Assembly: GCA_950097015.1 (NCBI GenBank)
Contig: CATNEN010000037.1
Location: forward strand, 2,881,501 to 2,945,500
Length of the DNA stretch: 64,000 bases
Reading direction: 5' to 3'
Origin: Macrostomum hystrix
Taxonomy: Eukaryota; Platyhelminthes; Macrostomidae
Shown here: piece after piece, positions 34,448-44,136 of the stretch
Position numbering within the stretch: position 1 is the first letter of the stretch
How the letters are laid out: every line of letters starts with the position of its first letter
Program-made: the position numbers and the translations under genes
The notes under the pieces: model-generated
Seen by the model: only the letters and a program-made list of their open reading frames with translations
The model's database searches: none
What the model was told of the DNA's origin: nothing

Positions 34448-37148
34448 GTTTGTCAGCTTTAATTTCTATATTTCTTGTATCTTTTTTCGAAATTATTGAA
34501 ATTGTTTGAATTTGAGTTCCAAAAAAGAATTGGCTGCAAATCGAAAAATAGGATTTTGCGGAGTGTGCTAAACTAGTAGCAGTTTTAGAACGAGGCTCTA
34601 AAATCTACAATAAAGTGTTATTCTGTCTACTACTTTCAGATTGCTTTCATAAAGCCGTTGCAAAGGCCGACAACACGAGGAGAGAGGGCACACGCTTGTA
34701 GATAGGGAGGAAAGAGCTAGGCATTGGCTGGTGAGTGAGAGATTAGACAGCGGAGCGGGTGGCTGGCTAGCTGTAGGGCAGGGAGAGACATGCAGTCTGA
34801 CCAGGCAGTGTACAGCAGGCGTGCCAAGTAGGTCTACTGTGGAAGAAGTCGCCGTCGCCAAGGAAAAGGGGCGGGGCTCGGCAGCCGGTTCTCGCTGGAG
34901 TCTAAAAATAGAAGTTCCAGTGAACGAAAAAACTACACGCGCACACAAGCCGAGAGTTACGGAGAGTAGACAGTTTTAGAAGAGAATGGATTTCCACGAC
35001 ATGCAATGTACAGTCGAAGCTTAGAAAAAAGCGCGTAGTACTTTTCTGCCATTGTACAGAACCGTCACGTCAGAGCAACGTGCTCCTGAGTTGAAATTCT
35101 AAATATGGCAACTTCTAGTGACGCACGTTACTATGTGTTCACTTAACCCTCTAGTGTGCTTGGCCTTAGTCACGACCAATTGAAGCCAGATTGGTTCCCA
35201 AATTTCTTTTGCTGGAAATTTCGTTCAGGTTTCGTCTAGCTAATCGCCTTCCCTTAGGCTTACAAACAGTTAAATGCTAAACACAAATGCATGGAAAAGT
35301 ATTTAGTTCAACTGCTTAGCTCCATTCATTTCGGAACCCTGTGATATTTGGCTATGGTTGTACACTCCATCTAAAATCAATCAGGCATTATATTGAAAAT
35401 TTTGACTCAGATATAGAATTCATAAGACAACTTAATAAAAGTAACTGAATCATGAGCCAAATGTACAAATATAAGCATGATTAAAATAGATGTAGTTTTG
35501 TTTCTTCTAAAATTTACCTTTCTTTAACAGAATATCAAGATTCAAATGACCTTAAAATACATTTAGTCACAGAAATGATGAAGATTTCAGGGTCATAACA
35601 ATGTCATTTGTTACCAAGCAAAGTAGAAAAAATAAAGCATGAAGTAATAAGGTAAATACTGTAAAAGTTAAGTGTTAACAATAGCTTTATCTCTAACTAG
35701 TAAAAAATGTTGGCAAAAAGACAAATACAAATGTTACTAATGAAAAATATCACACTGTAGAAAAAATGAATACTTGGGTACTAACATAGACAAAAAAGAT
35801 CCATGAATAAGAACAAAAAAATACAATATTACATGAGTTTAGATATAAAAAATAAGTTAGCAGACATTAAGTATCAAGCATTTGGATAAGGTACCATGTT
35901 TTTTGAAGAAGTATAGACAAGCACATTGTATAACCTAATTATTCTGAAGGTCATGGACTTCAGTATAGAGAATTAAAGAAAGAAACTAGTTTTATTAATA
36001 TTATAATAATACTTTTACTTTTTTAAATCTTAGATATTACATAGTCAAGACAAAAAATCTTGACAAGAAAGACAAGAGAGGACCAACTGCTGATGAAAAT
36101 TTTATACATAGCTACATATTTATACAATATATCATTTACATATGTAGCAGTTATGCTTTTAAACAAATTAATTTAGCTCCAATATTGCATTTATAAAAAC
36201 TTTCAGTAGGCCTACCGCCTATTACTACTAGATTTCATTATAAAAGTAACAAATTTTCTTAGTATTCCAGATCTCTTACAAGTGTAGAAAGAATGCAATA
36301 AAAAGTGAAGAACTTTTTTAAAATTATCAATCTTTTTAAAAGTTTAGTTTGTACCTATTTTACTTATTATAAGAAACCTTTTTGTATATATATAAACAAA
36401 ACAGCATGCCAGAGTGGAATGAAAACCAATAACATTATAGTTAAGCAATGAGTTTGAAATGTGTTACTATGAGTGGACTAAAGGCCCTTAAAAAAAACTG
36501 TGTGTTTTGAGTGATACTCTTTAACAGAGAGAGAAATATATAGTGATAGGCCTTGTAACACAAGTCATTTTTGTCAATAAAATATTTACATAAGGTTAGC
36601 CCTAGTAACAAACTATGTTCTGCTTCTAGAGTTTTGGTTTTCGGAGAAGTAGAGATAATATATTTTAACAGTATTTTTCACTTCCCTAGACTTCTTAGTA
36701 ATAGACATTAATTATATATTGTGATATAGTGAATTGATAAAACAAAAAATGATTAGACTACTGTTCTTAAAATTAGTTTATGCATTTGAATATTGGTTAC
36801 TACTTGTAAGCATATGTCTATGTCTGTCTAGTTACTACATGTCTATGTTGCTTATTAAAAAAATTATTTGACTTATTTTGCAAGCTTTTCATTGACAAGA
36901 TTTTCAAAACTGATAAAGGTACACATAAATATAATTTGAACTGAGACAAGCAAAAGAAAACTTGTTATTTATTGTTAGAGTTACCATAACAAATAGCATA
37001 TAATATGTACGAGGGGTATTACAGACAGTTCTATATTATGGTTGTACAAGAATAGAATGTCCAAGTTAGCTACAATTCTACTCTCTGTACATATCTATTC
37101 TATTAAATGTAAACTGTAAATGTAAATGTCAATTAAACATTCAACTTG
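34448..37148. other. eIF4E upstream region and AT-rich intergenic DNA
   Basis: The first 530 bp are more GC-rich (short ORFs on both strands without known domains) and probably hold the eIF4E promoter. From about 35000 the sequence is very AT-rich with no gene or repeat recognised, up to the TATG duplication that begins the retrotransposon. Confidence 0.45.
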
Positions 37149-37152
37149 TATG

Positions 37153-38074
37153 TGAGATAGATAGAATTTTATTATTACCGTTTTAAAACTTTGTGATGTA
37201 AATAAATTTTGTTAGCAAATTATATTACAAAATGTATTCTATTATTATATTAGGTGCTTTTATTTTTCATATAGTAAATAGTATTTTCCTTTAAAAAAGA
37301 AATTAATTATAACATTTGTTTTAGTTTTTCCCGCCACCTCAAAAATTTCATATAAATAGAAGTAAAATTGTATGTCTCAAAAATATACCTCGCCTTACCT
37401 CGCGCTCTCCCCGCTTGTCTTTGGCGATCAAACAAGAAAGCCAATTCAGCTAGTGTTCTCTAAAATTACATGACTTCGTGTTGATTCTTTAAGATTAGAA
37501 CTGTATTAGTTCTGGTCAAAGTTACGCTGTATAATAGTATTGAGCTGTATTAGTTCTATATTATTAACAGGGAGTAAACGTAGTGATCTAAATAAGACGT
37601 ATTGTCTTATTATTTAGGTTAAAATCAACGTATTGTTGATAATAATAAGACGTATTGTCTTATTATTTAGGTTAAAATCAACGTATTGTTGATAATAATA
37701 AGACGTATTGTCTTATTATTTAGGCTAAAATCAACGTACTGTTGATCTAAATAAGACGTATTGTCTTAGTAATTAGGATATATCAACGTACTGTTGATAT
37801 AAATAAGACGTACTGTCTTACTGTTTAGGGTGGGTTACCCTGGACAAATAAATAGAGTGAGATCATACGTAGTGTAAGGTCAGTCCTGATCGTGATTACC
37901 GGGCAACTTCAGTCCACCGCGTAAAGCCCCGGAAGACTGGAAATAGGATTTTAGGGAGTGCCTTACCGCTCGGGCACAGTCAGCTACCATAGTAACGCGT
38001 CATTCACGTGATACTAAATAGACAAATATAGAAACTAGGATAAATAATACCGCACACCCGAAACGGCTGCTACA
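37153..38074 (+). repeat. 5' LTR
   Basis: Starts TGAGATAG and ends GCTGCTACA. TATA box TATAAATA at 37351-37358; polyadenylation signal AATAAA at 37847-37852. Between them lie nine imperfect palindromes at about 37591-37824. Confidence 0.96.
37591..37824 (+). promoter_or_regulatory. Array of nine alternating hairpins in the LTR
   Basis: Two hairpin types alternate: AATAAGACGTATTGTCTTATT (5 copies) and ATCAACGTATTGTTGAT (4 copies). The stems differ in sequence, but both enclose the same centre, ACGTAYTGT. Position between the TATA box and the poly(A) signal means they would be transcribed at both RNA ends (R region). The second copy is at 45822-46055. Confidence 0.85.
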
Positions 38075-38077
38075 ACT

Positions 38078-38096
38078 TGGTGGCAGCGGTGGGATT
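38078..38096 (+). promoter_or_regulatory. Primer-binding site for tRNA-Leu
   Basis: TGGTGGCAGCGGTGGGATT, three bases after the LTR, is complementary over 19 nt to the 3' end of animal tRNA-Leu (AAG/TAG type; ...AATCCCACCGCTGCCA plus CCA). Confidence 0.88.
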
Positions 38097-38138
38097 GAAA
38101 TCCGGTAAAACGCACGATCAGACTGGTAACAAATCAAA

Positions 38139-39062
38139 ATGGCTGGAATCAACGACGCCATCGGTCTATTAGCCGAAGAACTGCGAAACAGATTGGAATT
38201 AGGACCATTAAGACATGTAAAAATACAGAAATTCACACCCAGCCAAGACATAAGAATCTGGCTGACAGCTTTCGACCAAAGGTGCGACACGGAAGGAATC
38301 GATGAGGACCACCGAAAGCAAGAGTTACTGGCCAATCTAGACCTATCAACTGCTTTCGCCGCCGTCCAAAGATTGAACCTACCGGAAGAACTCACTTATG
38401 TCGAGTTTAAGGAAAGTCTAATTGAAAGATTTGGAAGATTGGGAAACTCCAGCGAATTCAGGGAAGAGTTCAGAGGTCGGATGCAAGGTCGTAATGAACC
38501 TACCGACGCGTTTGCCGACGTCCTGATTGAACTTGCAACCCGAGCCTTTCCGAATATGAATGGTGAACAGAGAGAAGAGGAGGTAGTGGAGCAATTTATC
38601 AAGGGAGTCAGAATTCCAGCGGACACCCGTGAAAAGCTGATATTTGCCCAGCCCGCCAACCTCCAGGAAGCTCGTCGTATGTTGCGCAGGATCGAAGCAG
38701 CCTGGCATATGTCTCACAAGTCAAGCGGTGTCCGAGCTATTAAGAATGAGGAGGATCGCCAGCTTGATAAATTTGATCTCATCATGAGAGAACAACAAAT
38801 CGAGATTGAGAGACAAAAGCAGGTCATTCAAGAGCTGAAACAGCGGATTGAGGAACAGCAGTCACAGCCACAACCGCTGATGAGTCAGCAATTTCAGCCC
38901 AGATATCCTGGAAACTCACAGTACCGACCCATGCAGGGACCGCATAACTATGCCAACAGCAGGGGCAGAGGTTGTGGTCAGCCCGGACCAATGAGAGCTG
39001 GACATCAGTACAGTGTGAGCCGTCCACCCCAGTCCCACCGGAACCCGGCCTCGGGAAACTGA
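38139..39062 (+). CDS. gag: Retrotransposon Gag (Ty3/gypsy)
   Basis: 307 residues from the ATG at 38139. A gag core covers about residues 10-190 (WLTAFDQRC, LDLSTAFAAVQRLNL, EFKESLIERFG, AFADVLIELATRAFP). A Gln/Glu-rich coiled segment (IMREQQIEIERQKQVIQEL) and a Gln/Pro/Arg-rich tail follow. There is no CCHC zinc knuckle, unlike the related Gag at 21524; the basic Arg/Gly tail may bind RNA instead. Gag would form the particle shell. The ORF ends at TGA 39060-39062 directly after a frameshift heptamer. Confidence 0.95.
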   Translation: MAGINDAIGLLAEELRNRLELGPLRHVKIQKFTPSQDIRIWLTAFDQRCDTEGIDEDHRKQELLANLDLSTAFAAVQRLNLPEELTYVEFKESLIERFGRLGNSSEFREEFRGRMQGRNEPTDAFADVLIELATRAFPNMNGEQREEEVVEQFIKGVRIPADTREKLIFAQPANLQEARRMLRRIEAAWHMSHKSSGVRAIKNEEDRQLDKFDLIMREQQIEIERQKQVIQELKQRIEEQQSQPQPLMSQQFQPRYPGNSQYRPMQGPHNYANSRGRGCGQPGPMRAGHQYSVSRPPQSHRNPASGN

Positions 39063-39093
39063 GTGCCGAGGTGCGGATGAGGCCACGCCCCTC
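39053..39093 (+). promoter_or_regulatory. Programmed -1 frameshift signal
   Basis: GGGAAAC (39053-39059) lies in the correct X-XXY-YYZ register of gag, with the gag stop TGA as the next codon. After an 8-nt spacer, GAGGTGCG (39068-39075) can pair with CGCCCCTC (39086-39093), with one mismatch and a 10-nt loop. Pol is in the -1 frame. Spacing and sequence match the standard -1 frameshift design. Confidence 0.88.
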
Positions 39094-42000
39094 CAGTCAA
39101 GTCCCAGCGAACGTTCAGGCCTCCCAGTTCCGAATTCCGTCCCAGTACAAGTTTTGCTATCCTCGCAAAACGGTACCTGTCTGGAAGGCGTGTAAAAACA
39201 ATGCGATCACACATCATGTGATTCCAACATCACCAAATGCGTTTGCGTTACTAGCACCCAATGCGTCAACACCCAATGCGTCAGCACCCAATGCGTCAGC
39301 ACCCAATGCGTCAACACCCAATGCGTCAGCACCCAATGCGTCAGCACCCAATGCGTCAGCACCCAATGCGTCAGCACCCAATGCGTCAGCACCCAATGCG
39401 TCAGCACCCAATGCGTCAGCACCCATTTCTTCAGCCCCCAATGAATGTGTTTTTCCCAAGAATAAGAAAGAGCCCCGCAAAGCAAAGATGGCGGCAACAA
39501 CCAAGAAGCCTGCCCTCACAGCCAAAGTGGAACTGACCAAGCTGAATGGCTATGAAGCAGTTATCACTGGAAGTGTCAAGAATCAGTCCGTAGACTTCCT
39601 ACTAGACACTGGAGCTAGGAATAATTTCCTCAGCAAATCGACATGGTCAATAATTTTCAAACCAGACCAAATTCAAGAGACAAACAAGAGAGTGTCCACA
39701 TTTGATGGTACTCAGGTACAACTAGAAGGAGAAGTAACAACTAAAATGAGATGTGGCGACATCGAGCTGGAAGTAGAGTTCTTGCTTTGTCAGCATGACT
39801 GTGACGACATTTTGGGAATGGAGTTCTTTCTTAGTCACTGTGAAAGTATCCACCTTGCTAAGGGCATGTTGGTACTAAAGAAAGGTACCTGTGTTCCTAT
39901 GAAGTACACTCGTCTGCCAGTTCGAGTTTGCCGGGTATATACCCAAGAGAGAGTTGTAATTCCGGCTAATAGTGCACTCAGAATTCCAGTGAAGCTCGCC
40001 AGAAACAGTGAAGCCAACTATGGCACTCCTATGACCATCGAGACTATTGGAGATGGAGTGAGAACTAAAGAAGTAACTCTGGAAATGGCACCGACTCTGG
40101 TCACGATGCAAGAAGGAGTTGGGATCGTTGAGATCGTAAATCAACATGCAGTTGATGTCACCCTGTCGAAGTCAGCACTAGTAGGATTGGCGAAACCCAT
40201 GAAAGTGCAAGAACTTACTTATTGGCAGCAGTCTATAGAACCAGAAAGTCAACCTACCGGACGTGTGAATCAGACTCTAACCACAGAGGACGAGTGGATC
40301 AATGAAATAAACATTGGCCCCGAATTGGATGAAGAACAGCGGAAAGCTGTGATCGAATTAATAAAAGAACACAGAGAAGCATTTTCACAGGATGAATTGG
40401 ACATGGGTTTGACTAATCTTGTTACCCATGAGATTTTACTTAATGATAAGACGCCAGTAAGAATCCCAACTCGCCGGATTCCGCCTCATCTGCAAAAGCA
40501 AGTAGACGCGCAACTGGATGACATGTTAGCTAAAAACTTAATTAGGCCGTGTTATTCGCCATATTCAACACCTTTAGTGATTGTACCAAAGAAAGATGGG
40601 ACAATTAGAATCGTGAGCGACTTCCGAGTGCTCAATTCTCGAGTCAACTATGTGCCATACCCATTGCCAAATATTCAGGAAACATTTTCACATCTGACAG
40701 GCAGCGAGTATTTCAGCAGCCTGGATCTAAACTCAGGATATTGGCAGGTACCAATCAAAGAAGAACATAAATACATGACGGCATTTTCAACGCTAAACAG
40801 AGGACAATTTGAGTATGAAGTAATGGCGCAAGGACTATCGAATGCCCCAGGGACATTTCAAAGACTAATGAATTTAGTACTATTAGGAATTCAACATAAG
40901 TTCGCCATGTCTTATATAGACGACATAGTAACCTATTCCAAACAGTTCGAAGAACACCTAGAACATCTGAAAGAAGTATTTAAAAGATTAATTACAGCAG
41001 GATTGAAACTGAGGGCAAAGAAGTGCAACTTATTTCACCACGAGTTAAAGTACTTAGGGCACGTTATCGGAAGAGATGGCCTTCGTACTGATGAGGCCAA
41101 GATAGAAGCAATTAGAACATGGCCGAAGCCCAAAGATGTGAAAGAACTGCGTAGCTTTCTTGGCCTATGCAACTACTATTGTCGCTTTGTAAAGAATTAC
41201 GCTGAAGCAGCTCATCCACTTTTCCAGCTGACCCGAAAAGGTGTCCAGCAATTCCAGTCTAAATGGAATGAAGTGCATGACCAAGCGTTTGAGTCTCTGA
41301 AACAACGAATGATGTCCACAGAAGTCCTAGCATACCCTGAATTTGTCGACAATGAAAAAGTGAGAATGGTCTTAGACACTGATGCCAGCGATGGACGCAT
41401 TGGAGCCTGCCTTGGCCAAATCCAATCAGACGGCATAGAAAGACCAATTGCTTATTTTAGTCGTGCGATGAAAGAGTCAGAGAAACGTTACCCCATTACC
41501 CGGAAAGAACTATTGGCCCTTGTCGATGCAATGAAGCACTTCAGGTTTTACCTGATTGGAAAACGATTTTTGGCCCGAACAGATCATAAAGCGATCCTTT
41601 GGCTATTGAAACAGACGGAAGCAACAGGGATTCTTGGTCGTTGGGTGGAGCGCCTAAGTGAATTCCAGTTCGATCTTGAACATAGAAGCGGCGCAAAGCA
41701 CTCTAACGCGGACAGTCTGTCCAGAAGACCAGCTGAAACTGTGGAAGTAGGTCAAGAGGAAAGTCAAGGAGAGACCCCAGCTACAACCCCACCGACAGTC
41801 GAGAAAGAGAACCCGGCCCTAGCTGTCAAGAGTGAAAGTGTGGAACAGCCTAACAAAGATGGAGAGACCCAGGCTCCGCATCCCATTGCAAGGATCGAGT
41901 CAATTGTCTCCGGTGATGAAGGTGAAATGAGCGATCAGGAGGCCTCGAACGACTCATGTGTACTACAGCCGAGTCTGCCAAACGATCAATCAAATCACAA

Positions 42001-43885
42001 ATCAGCCACACCTAACTCAGAGAATTTCAAATGTGAAGCCCTACTGACCGATTTTCTACCCGTCCCCTTAAAGCGAGAACAGATTCTAGAAGCCCAAGGA
42101 GCTGACCCAGTAATCTCAAAGCTGATTGAGTGGAAGACTGAAGGTCTGACACACCTCCCCATCACACGTAATGTGTCCCCCGAGTTAAAGAAAATGAGTA
42201 AGAAATTCGACGCCATGAAGATTGACCGTGATATATTGCTCATCGAGGAAGATGAAAAGTGGAAAGTAGTATTGCCATCATCGCTGGATAAGCAAGTACT
42301 AAGTGATCTACACAGCAGCCCGTTAGCCGGACATCTCGGAAGAGATAAGACAACCCAGAGAGTCCGTGAAAGATTCTGGAGACCAGGCTTAAGTACTGCT
42401 GTCGAAAAGTACATCGCCGAATGCATTCCGTGTCTGGAAAGCAAAACCAGCAACTACATCCAGGCACCGATTCAATCCTTTCCCATCAGCGAGCCCTTCT
42501 ATCGCTGCCATATAGACATTATCGGTCCTTTGTCAAAAGAAAGTAAAAGAGGACATAAGTATGTACTGACTGTGGTAGACAGTACAACACGTTACCCCTT
42601 TGCTTTTCCGATCAGGAATCAGAAATCGGACACCGTAATCAAAATATTGCAAGAACGAATATTCTCCGAGTATGGCCAATGCCATTGGATACATACTGAT
42701 AACGGAAAGACTTTTACCAGCAAACAATTCAAGGCATTCTGCAACCTTTACAACTTGAAACACACATGCACCACGCCGTATCATGCGCAGAGCAATGGTC
42801 TTGTGGAAAGGTTTAATAAGCAGATCAAGTCCATTATTACTTGTTTGATCGAGAAAGATCACAGTAACTGGGATTTGATGATTCCTGCCGCCCTAGTTGC
42901 TGTCCGCACTAGTGTCAACAAAACAACTGGTTTTACACCCCACTTCCTGTTGTTTGGCAGAGAAGCTGTAATGCCGTTAGACAGCCAAATCAAAGAAGCA
43001 GTCGAACATGCCGATTATCCATCATACATCGCCAAACATGCTGAAAGATTAGTCGAAGCTCAGGAGATTGTAAAGAGAAAACTAGAAGGAGTAGTCAGCA
43101 AAAGACAGATAGCAGCAGAAATTAATAAACCACCGAAAGAAGTTCCCATCGGATGCCTAGTATTAATTAATAACCCACAACTGAACAGTGAAGAATCACA
43201 CAAGTTTTATCGGAAGAAAAGATCCGCCTTTCGAGTGCTCAACAAGATTTCAGAGGTAGTTTTCCGAGTGCAGAAAGAAGAGAATGGAATTCGCAGTGGC
43301 AACGTAATGTTGGTCCACCGAGACAACTTAATGCCCATTCCTAACTCAACTGCAGAAGTAACAAATAAGGGAAGCCAGGAGGGCCCCTCAGCCAGCAAGA
43401 AAGGACAGAAAATTAAGGGAAGCCACCCCAGAGCACAGAAACAAATAATTTACATTGAATCGGAAGAATCATCATCGGAGGATGAAATTAATTGGCATTG
43501 CGATATCCGCAGCGAAGCCACAGAAGAAATAAATGAAGAAACAGAAGAATCCGCGATTGAAGAAGAATCTGAAGAGACGGACAATGAAGAAGAGCTTATT
43601 AACGAAGAAAACATCGAAGTTGGAGCTGAAATAGAAGTAGGAGAAGAATTATCTAATGAAATTGAGCCGGCAGTGATTGCAGAGGCTGAGTCAGACAATG
43701 CCGAGATTGAAAGAGAGGGTGGAATGATCGATAAGGAGCCAGCACACACAGAACAAGAAAGAGAGGCCGCCCACCCCACTCCACGATATAATTTACGACA
43801 ACAACCAAGGGGTACGGCACAGTGTGGGTGTCACCTAAAGAGGTTGTTGTCCACTCTCACCTTCCTAGGGAGCATTAAAATTTAA
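39059..43885 (+). CDS. pol: Retrotransposon Pol polyprotein
   Basis: Translated by -1 shift from gag; the open frame extends from 38972. Residues counted from 38972 place the domains as follows. A linker of about 12 Asn-Ala-Ser-Ala/Thr-Pro repeats (39253-39425) comes first. The aspartic protease has active site DTGA at 212, and the reverse transcriptase has YIDD at 648. RNase H begins DTDAS at 802. The integrase has an HHCC finger (LHSSPLAGHLG...CIPC) and catalytic residues D1182, D1243 and E1279, a DD35E spacing. A GPY/F-like segment and a very acidic tail of about 100 residues follow. There is no chromodomain. It processes particles, copies RNA to DNA and inserts the copy. No stop or frameshift interrupts it. 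Confidence 0.96.
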   Translation: MSAEVRMRPRPSSQVPANVQASQFRIPSQYKFCYPRKTVPVWKACKNNAITHHVIPTSPNAFALLAPNASTPNASAPNASAPNASTPNASAPNASAPNASAPNASAPNASAPNASAPNASAPISSAPNECVFPKNKKEPRKAKMAATTKKPALTAKVELTKLNGYEAVITGSVKNQSVDFLLDTGARNNFLSKSTWSIIFKPDQIQETNKRVSTFDGTQVQLEGEVTTKMRCGDIELEVEFLLCQHDCDDILGMEFFLSHCESIHLAKGMLVLKKGTCVPMKYTRLPVRVCRVYTQERVVIPANSALRIPVKLARNSEANYGTPMTIETIGDGVRTKEVTLEMAPTLVTMQEGVGIVEIVNQHAVDVTLSKSALVGLAKPMKVQELTYWQQSIEPESQPTGRVNQTLTTEDEWINEINIGPELDEEQRKAVIELIKEHREAFSQDELDMGLTNLVTHEILLNDKTPVRIPTRRIPPHLQKQVDAQLDDMLAKNLIRPCYSPYSTPLVIVPKKDGTIRIVSDFRVLNSRVNYVPYPLPNIQETFSHLTGSEYFSSLDLNSGYWQVPIKEEHKYMTAFSTLNRGQFEYEVMAQGLSNAPGTFQRLMNLVLLGIQHKFAMSYIDDIVTYSKQFEEHLEHLKEVFKRLITAGLKLRAKKCNLFHHELKYLGHVIGRDGLRTDEAKIEAIRTWPKPKDVKELRSFLGLCNYYCRFVKNYAEAAHPLFQLTRKGVQQFQSKWNEVHDQAFESLKQRMMSTEVLAYPEFVDNEKVRMVLDTDASDGRIGACLGQIQSDGIERPIAYFSRAMKESEKRYPITRKELLALVDAMKHFRFYLIGKRFLARTDHKAILWLLKQTEATGILGRWVERLSEFQFDLEHRSGAKHSNADSLSRRPAETVEVGQEESQGETPATTPPTVEKENPALAVKSESVEQPNKDGETQAPHPIARIESIVSGDEGEMSDQEASNDSCVLQPSLPNDQSNHKSATPNSENFKCEALLTDFLPVPLKREQILEAQGADPVISKLIEWKTEGLTHLPITRNVSPELKKMSKKFDAMKIDRDILLIEEDEKWKVVLPSSLDKQVLSDLHSSPLAGHLGRDKTTQRVRERFWRPGLSTAVEKYIAECIPCLESKTSNYIQAPIQSFPISEPFYRCHIDIIGPLSKESKRGHKYVLTVVDSTTRYPFAFPIRNQKSDTVIKILQERIFSEYGQCHWIHTDNGKTFTSKQFKAFCNLYNLKHTCTTPYHAQSNGLVERFNKQIKSIITCLIEKDHSNWDLMIPAALVAVRTSVNKTTGFTPHFLLFGREAVMPLDSQIKEAVEHADYPSYIAKHAERLVEAQEIVKRKLEGVVSKRQIAAEINKPPKEVPIGCLVLINNPQLNSEESHKFYRKKRSAFRVLNKISEVVFRVQKEENGIRSGNVMLVHRDNLMPIPNSTAEVTNKGSQEGPSASKKGQKIKGSHPRAQKQIIYIESEESSSEDEINWHCDIRSEATEEINEETEESAIEEESEETDNEEELINEENIEVGAEIEVGEELSNEIEPAVIAEAESDNAEIEREGGMIDKEPAHTEQEREAAHPTPRYNLRQQPRGTAQCGCHLKRLLSTLTFLGSIKI

Positions 43886-44011
43886 GCTAAACAAAGAAAG
43901 AAGGGGTCTATGTACACAAGGGAGAGAAAGAGAAGGGGTTGGTGCAACCAATGGAAGGCCCGGAGGCTATGAAAGGAAGGAAACTATTACGTAACCCCCT
44001 CTCCAGAACTC

Positions 44012-44019
44012 TATATAAA
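44012..44019 (+). promoter_or_regulatory. Internal TATA box before the third ORF
   Basis: TATATAAA within ACTCTATATAAACAGAG, about 125 bp upstream of the third-ORF ATG and after the pol stop. A separate promoter for a subgenomic transcript is inferred, not shown. Confidence 0.5.
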
Positions 44020-44136
44020 CAGAGCCCCTGTGGCGTAAAGAAGTTAATTGTTTTCTCGTATTGAGAATTCTTAAAGCTCCTCAATTCGTACTGAATTTTG
44101 AAGCGACCAGCAAATCACATCAATCTCGTATTGAGA

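Noticed and set aside
39207-39540. Minus ORFs with HWVLT or DALGA repeats and a plus ORF with MRQHP repeats
   Set aside because: Other frames of the 15-bp repeat in the Pol linker.
44098-44136. Earlier start for the third retrotransposon ORF
   Set aside because: The codon at 44098 is TTG. The first ATG in frame is 44137.
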